NCBI RefSeq assembly: GCF_016918855.1
Contig: NZ_JADKYB010000010.1
Location: forward strand, 268,375-332,374
Direction of reading: 5' to 3'
DNA length: 64,000 nt
From: Actinacidiphila acididurans
GTDB lineage: Bacteria > Actinomycetota > Actinomycetes > Streptomycetales > Streptomycetaceae
In this document: positions 8,013 to 17,206 of the stretch, piece by piece
Layout of the letters: the number at the start of each line of letters is the position of its first letter
How positions within the stretch are numbered: the stretch's first letter is position 1
Notes under the pieces: model-generated
What the model was told of the DNA's origin: nothing
The model's database searches: none
What the model saw: the letters and a program-made list of their open reading frames with translations, nothing else
Translations under genes and position numbers: made by a program

Positions 8013-8046
8013 CTCCGCCGGGCGGGGTGCGGCCTGCCCGGCGGAG
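8013..8046 (-). terminator. Hairpin between glycosyltransferase and TEII genes
   Basis: Eleven-base perfect arms (8013-8023 and 8036-8046) enclose a 12-nt loop, starting 9 nt beyond the glycosyltransferase stop (minus strand). It is either a partial terminator or an RNA-stabilising hairpin inside the operon that would lower TEII expression relative to upstream genes. Confidence 0.45.
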
Positions 8047-8054
8047 TCCGGCCA

Positions 8055-9218
8055 TTACCGCGTCAGCAGCTGCTCCAGGACGTCCGCGCCCTTCGACGCG
8101 CCGCCCGCGCCGCGTACGATCCGGCTCAGGGCCTGCGCCCGGGGGCGGGAGGACCGGACGTCCTGGACGGCGTCGCGCAGGCCCCGCACAGTCGGGTCGG
8201 TGAGCGTCCTGCCGACCCGCAGCTCCTCCGCGCGCCGGGCGATCGCCCGCTGTTCCGGGATCTGCGGGACCGCCACGAAGGGCACCCCGTGGTAGAGCGA
8301 CTCCATCGTCGAGTTCATCCCGGCGTGGCTCAGGAACACCTCGGTGTGGCGCAGTACCGCCACCTGCGGCACGTGGGCGTGCACCTCGACGTTCGACGGG
8401 ATGGGGCCCAGCGACTCCTGGTCCAGGGCGCCCACCGCCATGACGACCTGCCAGTCGCTGTCGCCGAACGCCTCGATGCAGGTCCGGTAGAACTCGGGCC
8501 GGTCGTTGAAGACGGTTCCCAGCGATATCAGCAGGACGGGAGCCTGCGACCGGGGGCTCCACTCCTCCGTGGTCTGCCGGCCGCTCAGCGACGGCCCGAT
8601 GAAGTGGAAGCGCTCGTCGAAGGTCTCCCCCGACATCTGGAACTCGCGGGGGATGAACACCAGGCTCGTCGGGGCCACGTAGCCGAACATCAGGTTCGGG
8701 TCCTCGAGGAAGGTGTGGCCCTGCGCGAACTTCCCCATGTCCTGAATCGCGGCCACCAACTGGGGGTTGGTGTGGTCGAAGTCGGCCGGTAAGTACACCT
8801 GCGCCGCCGAGAAGGACTCGTTCTCCGCGAAGGTCGGCACCAGGGAGATCTCCCGCACCCCGAGCAGGTTCGCCAGCATCCGCCCGGTGAAGGTCACCGA
8901 GTCGTAGCACACCGCGTCCGGCGGGTCGGCCGAGAAGTGCTCGGACAGGACGGGGAAGGAGGCACGCGCGTCATCGAGGTAGTACTCCATCGTCACGGCG
9001 AGCTGCTCCGCCGTGAACTCGCCCCGCGCCGCCATGTCGGGCGGCAACTGCGAGGGCAGGGTCACCGGCGACGCCCCGGCGGCCACGGGGCCGTCCATGG
9101 TGGCCGGTCCCGTGGCGTAGCTGACCCGGTGACCGCGCCGGACCAGCTCTTCGACCAGCGGCAGGGTCGGGTTCACATGCCCGGACGCGGGCGCGCTCAC
9201 GAAGGCGAAGTGGGCCAT
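8055..9218 (-). CDS. MGT-family (macrolide-type) glycosyltransferase
   Basis: 387 residues with a GT1/GT-B fold. The N-terminal acceptor domain starts with FAFVSAPASGHVNPTLPLVEELVRRGHRV. The C-terminal donor domain contains LLISLGTVF and the nucleotide-sugar block HAGMNSTMESLYHGVPFVAVPQIPEQ (split over about residues 295-322). This subgroup includes YjiC-like and OleD/OleI-like enzymes that mostly use UDP-glucose on macrolides and other hydroxylated acceptors. The start ATG overlaps the stop of the KAS III-P450 gene (ATGA), so the two are translationally coupled. No NDP-deoxysugar genes are present in the window, which favours a common donor such as UDP-glucose. It may add the final sugar or inactivate the product inside the cell for self-resistance. 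Confidence 0.9.
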   Translation of the reverse strand: MAHFAFVSAPASGHVNPTLPLVEELVRRGHRVSYATGPATMDGPVAAGASPVTLPSQLPPDMAARGEFTAEQLAVTMEYYLDDARASFPVLSEHFSADPPDAVCYDSVTFTGRMLANLLGVREISLVPTFAENESFSAAQVYLPADFDHTNPQLVAAIQDMGKFAQGHTFLEDPNLMFGYVAPTSLVFIPREFQMSGETFDERFHFIGPSLSGRQTTEEWSPRSQAPVLLISLGTVFNDRPEFYRTCIEAFGDSDWQVVMAVGALDQESLGPIPSNVEVHAHVPQVAVLRHTEVFLSHAGMNSTMESLYHGVPFVAVPQIPEQRAIARRAEELRVGRTLTDPTVRGLRDAVQDVRSSRPRAQALSRIVRGAGGASKGADVLEQLLTR

Positions 9219-11470
9219 CAGCTCTCCTCCAGGATGACCGGCAGGGTCTTGTGTCCGTTGGTGAAGAAGGAACCCAGCGGCTGGAGTTCCGACGACGGGA
9301 CCGCCAGCCGCAGCCCGGGGAACCGGGAGAACAGCGCGGACAGCGCGGTCGTCGCCTCCAGCTTCGCCAAGGGGCTGCCGAGGCAGTAGTGCACGCCGTG
9401 CCCGAAGGTGAGGTGGTCGGCCCGCGACGGCCGGGTGACGGAGAAGTCCTCCGCGTCGGCCCCGTGCTGCGCCGGGTCGCGGCCGGCGGCGCCGTAGGAC
9501 AGCAGGATCGCCTCGCCCTTGCGGATCCGCACGCCGTCCACGGAGATGTCCTCCACGGCGTACCGCAGCGGCAGGTTCGGCACCGGCGCCTGCCAGCGCA
9601 GCGTCTCGTCCACCACGTCCTCCCACGTGCTGGACCCGGACCGGACCAGGTCGAGCTGGGAGGGGTGCGTGGCCAGCGCGTGGACGGCGTGGTCGAGCAG
9701 GTTGACCGTCGTCTCGAAGCCGGCGGAGATGGTGAGCAGCAGGGTGTCCAGCAGTTCCCGCTCGGACAGCCGGGTGCCGTCCGCCTCCTGCGCGGCGATC
9801 AGGTCGCTGGTCATGTCGTCGCCGGGCTCGCGCCGTTTGGCGGCGACGAGATCCTTGAGCAGCATGTACAGCTCACCGGAGGCGGCCTGTACGCCCGCCG
9901 GGTCCGCGTCGAGGCTGAACACCGCGTCCACCAGCCGCCGCAGGTCCGCGCCCGTCTGCGCGGACACCCCGAACAGGCCGGTGATCACCTGGATCGGCAG
10001 CGGGAACGCGAACCGTGCGCGCAGGTCGACCGCCTGCCCCGGCGGCACCGCGGCCAGGTCGGCGATCAGGCCGGCCGTGATCTCCTCGACGCGCGGCCGC
10101 ATCGCCTCGATACGGCGCGGGGTGAACGCCTTGGCCACCAGGCTGCGCAGCCTGGTGTGGTCGGCCCCGAAGGCGGTGAACATGTTCTGCATCGCGACCC
10201 ACATGATCAGCGGCCAGTCCGGCGGAATGTCGCCGTCGCGCCACATGGGCCAGTGCTTGTTCGCGTCCTTGGAGACCTTCGGGTCAAGCAGCAGCTTCTT
10301 CGCCAGGTCGTGCCCGGTCACGGCCCAGGCCGACACGCCACCGGGCAGTTCGACGGGCGTGGCCGGTCCGCGCTCGCGCAAGGCGGCGCCCTCGCCGAAG
10401 ATGTCGCCGCCCGAGGGGTCGATGACGTACGCGTCGGCCGGCGGGGCCTGCGTGCGCACCGGCTCGGTGAAGGTGGTGGTCGTACGGGGCTTGGGCGGCT
10501 CGGTGATCTCCAGCAGGGACGCGGTGAACCGCGAACCCATGCCGAGGCCGATCGACATGATGGTGTCGCCGGGCTTGAGGGTCTCGTCGTGCAGCAGGTG
10601 GTCCATGCCGAGCAGTTGGTCGCACGGCCCGACGTGGCCGAGTTCGCGCAGCATCGGCCAGGTGGTGCGGCCCAGGTCGATGCCGAGCGGCTCCAGCACG
10701 ACGACCTCCAACTGGGCCAGGCCCAGACCGGTGACGACGAACCTGGTGATGTCGGCGACGTTGACGCCGGCCTCCTTGGCGGCCTGCTCGACCGCGGTGA
10801 CCAGGGCCCCGCTCATCAGCGTCAGATACGGGGCCAGGCCGGTGACCTCGATCGGCGTACGGTTGCGGTGGCCTTCGGGGTCCGGGATCGTCGGGGTGGC
10901 GAGGACCTCCATCTGGGTCGCGGAGCTGTTGGCGGTCGCGACCAGCCTCGCCCGGCCGCCCTCGCGGTTGAGCACGGCCGCGACCGCGCCGTCGGCCAGG
11001 AAGATCCCGATGGTGGGCTGCCAGCGTTCCCACCGCGGCGGCAGGAACCGGGCGGTGGCCGTGACCAGGGTCGCGGTCGCGGCCGGGTCGGCCACCAGAT
11101 GCGCGGCGGCGGACTGCAGCGCCGCCGAGCCACCGTTGCTGGTCGCCTCGACCTCGTAGACGAGGGCGTGGCCGAGGCCGAGGACGCGCTGCAGGTGGCA
11201 GGAGGACGCCATGTGGTCCTGGTGGTCCATCTGGGCGTAGGCGGCCATGGAGATGTCGGCGCCGCTGAGGCCGGACTCGCGCAGCGCCCCGATCGCCGCG
11301 TGCACGGCCATCGCGTGCTCGGTGACGTCGTCGGAACGGGTGAACGACACGAAGTCCGACAGCGCGAGCAGCCGCCGCATGGTCTCGGTGTCCGGCACGG
11401 CCTGCGTCGCGGGCGTGCGGGGCGGCAGATATCGCCCCGTTCCGCCGATGTAGACGTTGTCCCAGATCAT
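9218..11470 (-). CDS. KAS III-like acyltransferase/cytochrome P450 fusion
   Basis: One uninterrupted 750-residue frame. Residues 1 to ~322 are a thiolase-fold KAS III-like domain: N-terminal YIGGTGRYLPP, an EATSNGGSAAL elbow with Ser111 where FabH has its Cys, and LGHVGPCDQ followed by KPGDTIMSIGLGMG at the C-terminus. Residues ~345-750 are a complete class I bacterial P450: I-helix AGFETT (583-588), ETLR (622-625) and heme loop FGHGVHYCLG with Cys696. The ~22-residue joint (Pro/Thr-rich) has no stop codon. A GTG at 10457-10459 could restart translation but has no evident ribosome site. The ATG overlaps the PKS2 stop (ATGA). Probable roles are oxidation of the polyketide and perhaps acylation, since CerJ/DpsC-type KAS III relatives transfer acyl groups or select starters. 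Electron-transfer partners are not encoded nearby. Confidence 0.88.
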   Translation of the reverse strand: MIWDNVYIGGTGRYLPPRTPATQAVPDTETMRRLLALSDFVSFTRSDDVTEHAMAVHAAIGALRESGLSGADISMAAYAQMDHQDHMASSCHLQRVLGLGHALVYEVEATSNGGSAALQSAAAHLVADPAATATLVTATARFLPPRWERWQPTIGIFLADGAVAAVLNREGGRARLVATANSSATQMEVLATPTIPDPEGHRNRTPIEVTGLAPYLTLMSGALVTAVEQAAKEAGVNVADITRFVVTGLGLAQLEVVVLEPLGIDLGRTTWPMLRELGHVGPCDQLLGMDHLLHDETLKPGDTIMSIGLGMGSRFTASLLEITEPPKPRTTTTFTEPVRTQAPPADAYVIDPSGGDIFGEGAALRERGPATPVELPGGVSAWAVTGHDLAKKLLLDPKVSKDANKHWPMWRDGDIPPDWPLIMWVAMQNMFTAFGADHTRLRSLVAKAFTPRRIEAMRPRVEEITAGLIADLAAVPPGQAVDLRARFAFPLPIQVITGLFGVSAQTGADLRRLVDAVFSLDADPAGVQAASGELYMLLKDLVAAKRREPGDDMTSDLIAAQEADGTRLSERELLDTLLLTISAGFETTVNLLDHAVHALATHPSQLDLVRSGSSTWEDVVDETLRWQAPVPNLPLRYAVEDISVDGVRIRKGEAILLSYGAAGRDPAQHGADAEDFSVTRPSRADHLTFGHGVHYCLGSPLAKLEATTALSALFSRFPGLRLAVPSSELQPLGSFFTNGHKTLPVILEES

Positions 11471-14400
11471 GCATCGTCCTTTCCCCTGAGTGCGGACAGC
11501 CCGGCCCCGTACCCGCTGAAGTCGAGGAGCCACGTGCTGATGGCCAGCGCCGTGGCAGCGGAGTGCTCCTCCAGTACGGTGAAGTGGTCGCCCGAGACGG
11601 TGAGCACCTCCTGGGCGGTGGTGGACAGCCGGGGCCACGAGCGCTTCCCGGTGCTCACCAGCAGCACCGGCGCGGTGACGGGCTCCGGGGCGCCGGCCAG
11701 ATCGAGGTAACGGCCCATGGCCACCAGCCGGTCGTCGTCGACCGGCTGGACCTGGTGGCCGGCGTCGAGCATGCCGGTGAGCACACCCGGCAGGTCGTCG
11801 GGGTAGCCGTCGATCAGCACCACGGCACTGGGCCGTGCCCCCCGCCGTTCCAGTTCCCCGGCGGTCGCCAGCGCCAGCCACGCGCCCACCGAACGGCCGA
11901 CCAGCACCGGCGCGGCGATGGCCGACACGGCCTCGGCGAGTGCCTGGACCAGGACGTCGGCGTCCGCGGGCAGCGGGTCGCCGGCGAAGCCCGGCAGGGT
12001 GACCGCCGTGACGTCGCGGGCGGCCTCCAGCGCGGCGGCGAACCGCCCGTACTCCTCGATGCCGCTGGACGCCAGCGCGGAGGGCAGGCAGACCAGCGAC
12101 GGCTGGAGGAAGCCGGTCGCGAGGGCGACCGCCTCGGCCTTGGGCGCGTCGGTGGCCGGGCTCAGCCGGGACGCCGTGGCCAGCAGGTCGAGGCCGTCCT
12201 GCGCGCGGCCGACGTCGACGGCCTTGCGCAGCAGGCGCTCCATCGGCCCGGCGACCCGGTTCTCCGGCGAGCACAGCTGCCCGTAGAGGTGGTTGACGAG
12301 TTGTTCGGGCGTCGGGAAGTCGAAGACGAGGGTCGCCGGGAGCTGGAGCCCGGTGGCCGCGTTGAGCCGGTTGCGCAGCTCGATGGCGGTCAGCGAGTCG
12401 ACGCCGTGGTCGCGGAACAGCTGACGCGGGTCGTCGATCCCGCCGGGGGCCATCCCGAGGATGCTCGCGCTGTGCGTGACGACCAGGTCGAGCAGCAGGG
12501 CGCGCTGCTCGGGCTCGGGCAGGGCGTCGAGCCTGGCCTGGAGGTCGCCGGGGCCTGCCACCGGGGCCTGCGCGCGCCGCGGCCGGGCGAGTCCGCGCAG
12601 CAGCGCGGGCGGGGTGTCGATCGCCGCGAGGTCGAGGCGGACCGGCACCAGCGCCGGGCGTCCGCCCGCCAGGGCGGTGTCGAACAGGTCGAGGGCCTGC
12701 TCGGTGGCCAGCGGCAGCATCCCGGTCCTCGCCAGCCGGCGGTGGTCGGCCTCGGTCAGGTTCCCGGTGATGCCGCTGGACTCGGCCCACTGGCCCCAGG
12801 CCAGGGAGGTGGCCGGCAGGCCGCGCGCGTGCCGGTGCTCGGCGAGCGCGTCGAGGAACGCGTTCGCGGCGGCGTAGTTGGCCTGCCCGGGGGCGCCGAA
12901 CACCCCGGACGCCGAGGAGAACAGCACGAACGCCCGCAGGTCCAGGTGCTCGGTGGCCTCGTGCAGGTGCCACGCGGCATCGGCCTTCGAGCGCAGCACC
13001 GTGTCGATCTGCTCCGGTGTCATCGATCCCACCACGGCGTCGTCGACGATCGCGGCGGCGTGCACGACGACCCGCAGGTCGGGGATCGAGGCGACGAGAT
13101 CCCTCAGTGCCCCGCGGTCACCGGCGTCGCAGGCGACCACGGTGAGGGCGGCGCCCAGCTCCTGCCTGAGCCCGGGCGGCTCGACGCCGCGGCGGCCGGC
13201 GAGCACCACGTGCCGGGCGCCGTGCCGCGCGACCAGGTGCCGGGCGACCAGGACGCCGAGGGTGCCGGTGCCGCCGGTAATCAGCACGGTGCCGTCCAGG
13301 GGCGCGCCGTCCAGGGGCCCGGCCGGGGCGGACGGGGCGGACGGGGCGGCCCTCACCAGCCGCGGCACGAGGGCGGTTCCGTCACGCAACCGGATCTCGG
13401 GCTCGCCGTCGCTCACGGCGGCGCGCACCGCGGCGGGGATCGCCCGGCGTGAGGCGGCCGTGCCGTCGTGCCGGACGGTCAGGATCCGCCCGGGGTTCTC
13501 GCTGTGCGCGCTGCGCAGGAAGCCGCGGGCGGCGGCCGAGGCCAGGTCGTCGCCGGTGAGGACCACGAGCCGGGCCGGCGTGTCGGTGGCCAGGAACTCC
13601 CGTACCGTGCGGAGCAGTTCCCGGGTCACCGCGTGGGCGGCCGCGACCGGTTCGCCCTCGCCGGCGACCTCGTGGCGGACCGTCTCGGTGTCCGGGCCGT
13701 CCGATGCCGCCATCGGGGTCCAGTCGACGGCGAACAGCGTGCTCGGCCGGCGCCCGGCCCCGGGACCCGCCGCTTCGACGGGCCGCAGGACGATCTCGTC
13801 GATGCTCGCGACCGGCGTCCCGGCGGCGTCGGTGATCCGCACCGCGCAGGTGTCCGGCCCGGTCGGGTGCAGCACTACGCGGACCGTCCCGGCCGACCCG
13901 GTGACCGACACACCGGAGAACGAGAAGGGCAGCCGCGCCGCGCTGCCGCCGACGCCGCTGTCCTCGGCCGCGAGGCCGGCGAGGAGGGTCAGCGGCTGTA
14001 TGGCGGCGTCCAGGAGCGCGGGGTGGAGGCGGTAGCCGGTCAGCGCCGCGGGGTCCGCCGGGAAGCTCACCTCGGCGTGCAGGTCCCCGCCGTGCCGCCG
14101 GATGCCGGTGAGCCCCTGGAAGGTCGGCCCGTAGTCGTAGCCGGCGTCGGCGAGCCGATCGTAGAGCGAGCCGATGTCGATCGGCACGCCCTCGCTGTCG
14201 TCCGGCCCGGGCACGGCCGCCCGGTCCGCCCGTGTCGCCCCGTCCGCCGGCGGACTGAGTACGCCGGTCGCGTGGCGGGTCCACTCGTCGGGCTCGGCGG
14301 AGGTGCGGGAGTGGACGGTGACGGGCCGGCGTCCGGTGTCGTCGGGCGCGCCGACGGTGACCTGCACATGCACACCGTCGCGCTCGGACAGCACGAGCGG

Positions 14401-17206
14401 CGCCTCCAGGACCAGTTCGGACAGTACGGGGCTGGCCGTGTGCTCGCCGGCGTGGACGGCCATGTCCACGAACGCCATCGCGGGCAGCAGCGTCGAACCG
14501 AGCACGGTGTGCTCGGCCAGCCACGGGTGAACGGACGCGGAGAGCTTCCCGGTCAACACCACACCCTGCCCGTCGGGGAGCTTCACCAGGGACCGCAGCA
14601 GCGCGTGGTCGGGCGTGTCGAGGCCCTCCGACGGGCTGGTGGGGTGGAGCCAGTAGTGCTGGTGCTGGAAGGGATACGAGGGCACGCGCGCGCCCACCTT
14701 TCCCGCCGTTGTGATGGCGGGTGGGGTCCAGCGCACGGCCCCGTCCGCCCACAACCGCCCCAGCCCCGACAGCAACCGCTCCGGAGAATCCCCACCACGC
14801 CGCATCAACCCATTGCCCACCAGCACCGGATGGGGGCCCACCTCCACAAACCCCGAAACACCCTGGCCCTCCAACCACTGCATCGCGTCGGCAAACCGCA
14901 CCGGCTCCCGCACCTGACGCGCCCAATAGCCCGGATCCGCCATATCCACCGGCTGTCCGGTCACCGTCGAGACCACCGGAATCACCGGCACACCGAACGA
15001 CAGCCCCGCCGCCACCTGGCGCAGTTCCTCCAGCACCGGGTCCATCCGCGCCGAATGGAAGGCGTGACTGACCGCAAGCCTTGCCACGCGGCGCCCGCGG
15101 CTTCGCCAGACCTCACCGACCGCCAGCACCGCCGCCTCGTCCCCCGACACCACCACACTTTCGACCCCGTTGACCGCCGCCACCTCGGCCCCCGGCACCA
15201 GCGAACCCGCCACCTCCTCCACCGACGCCTGCACCGACACCATCGCCCCACCACCGGCCAGCCCCTGCATCAACCGGCCCCGAGCCCCCACCAGCACACA
15301 CGCGTCCTCCAACCCCAAAACCCCCGCCACATGAGCCGCCGCGACCTCGCCCACCGAATGCCCCACCACGAAATCCGGCCGCACACCCCACCACTCCACC
15401 AGCCGGAACAGCGCCACCTCCAACGCAAACACCCCGGCCTGCGTGAACACCGTCTGATCCAAAACCCCCTCCCGGTCCTCGAACAACACCTCGACCGGCA
15501 ACCCCAGCAGCCCACACACCTCATCCAGCACCCGCGCAAACACCGGAAACACCTCGTACAAACCCCGACCCATCCCCACCCACTGACCACCCTGACCGGA
15601 AAACACAAACGCCGACCTGCCCGAGTCGCGGGCCTCGCCGGTCACCAGCCCGGGATGCGCCTCCCCGCGCACCAGGGCCGCCAGCGCCTCCGGTCCGGTC
15701 ACCATGGCCCGGTGGGAGAACCGGGTCCGCGCGGCGAGTGCGGCGCCGATTCCGTCCGCGTCGGGGGCCTTGGCCGCGTACGCCTGCAGCCTGCGGGCCT
15801 GGGCCCGTAGCGCCTGCTCGGATTTGGCCGACAGCAGCCACGGCACCGGCACGGCGGTAGTGGAAGCGGGATCGGGAGCGGCAGGGGACTCGGGCGAGGA
15901 GAGCCCGGCCGGATCCGGGGCCGGTGCCTCAAGGATCACGTGCGCATTGGTACCGCTGATACCGAACGCCGACACACCGGCACGGCGCGGACGCCCCGTC
16001 TCCGGCCACGGCCGGGCCTCCGTGAGCAGCCGGACGTTTCCGGACTCCCAGTCGACGTGGGAGGTCGGCGCGTCCACATGCAGCGTCGGCGGCAGTTCGC
16101 CGTGCCGCATCGCCATCACCATCTTGATCACACCCGCGGCACCGGCCGCCGCCTGCGTGTGCCCGATGTTCGACTTCACCGACCCCAGCCACAACGGCTC
16201 GTCCCGGTCCCGGCCATAGGTCGCCAGCAGCGCCTGCGCCTCAATGGGGTCACCCAGCGTCGTCCCGGTGCCGTGCGCCTCCACCGCGTCCACCTCGGAC
16301 GGCTCCAACCCGGCATTCGCCAACGCCTGGCGGATCACCCGCTCCTGCGACGGACCGTTCGGCGCGGTCAACCCGTTGGACGCCCCGTCCTGGTTCACCG
16401 CCGAACCCCGCACCACCGCCAGCACCCGATGCCCATTGCGCCGGGCGTCCGACAACCGCTCCAGCAGCACCAGACCCGCACCCTCACCCCAACCCGTGCC
16501 GTCAGCGCCCTCGGCAAACGCCTTCACCCGGCCGTCAGGAGCCAGGCCGCGCTGCCGGGAGAAGTCGATGAAGGCGGCGGGTGTCGCCATGACCGTCACC
16601 CCGCCGGCCAGGGCCAGCGAGCACTCCCCCGAGCGCAGTGCCTGCGCGGCCAGGTGGATCGCCACCAGCGAAGACGAGCACGCCGTGTCCACCGACACCG
16701 CCGGACCCTCCAACCCCAGCAGGTACGAGACCCGGCCGGAGGTCACGCTCGTCGCCGTGCCGGTGGCCACATAGCCGTCCGCGTCGCGGGAGATCTGGTC
16801 CACTCCGCCCGCGTAGCCGGAGGCCCAGATGCCGGTGAAGACGCCCGTCTGACTGCCCCGCAACGACGTCGGATCGATCCCCGCGTCCTCGAACGTCTCC
16901 CACACCGTCTCCAGCAACACCCGCTGCTGCGGATCCATCGCCAACGCCTCACGCGGCGAAATCCCGAAGAACGCGGCATCAAAACCCGCCGCATCCGCCA
17001 GAAAACCACCCGACCGCGTATACGACGTCCCTGGACTACCCGCCGGATCGAAAATGCGACTCACGTCCCACCCGCGATCCGGCGGGAACTCCCCCACCGC
17101 ATCCACCCCACCCGACACCACATCCCACAAACCCTCCGCCGAGCCCACCCCACCCGGATACCGCGCCCCCAACCCCACCACCACCACCGGATCACCCGAC
17201 ACCACC
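11467..17206 (-). other. PKS2 module 7: KS-AT(mal)-DH-KR-ACP-TE
   Basis: Approximate residues 3895-5806. The KS begins at VVVVGLGARYPGG. The AT (about 4425-4750) has GHSVGEVAAAH and SHAFH, indicating malonyl-CoA. The DH has EHTVLGSTLLP and HPALLDAAIQ. The KR (about 5200-5430) has TGGTGTLG, FSSASG and YAAAN, with VDD in the place of the B-type LDD. The ACP motif is GVDSL. The thioesterase (5560-5806) has an unusual nucleophile elbow, GRSVGAW (Ser5666), and a C-terminal GDHFTVLEEH His. Module 7 should leave a C2-C3 double bond, and the TE releases the chain, most simply by attack of the module-1 hydroxyl. Confidence 0.9.

Noticed and set aside
10440..10510. Possible separate start for the P450 half (GTG at 10457-10459)
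   Set aside because: No stop codon precedes it and no ribosome site is visible, so a continuous fusion is the simpler reading; internal initiation remains testable.
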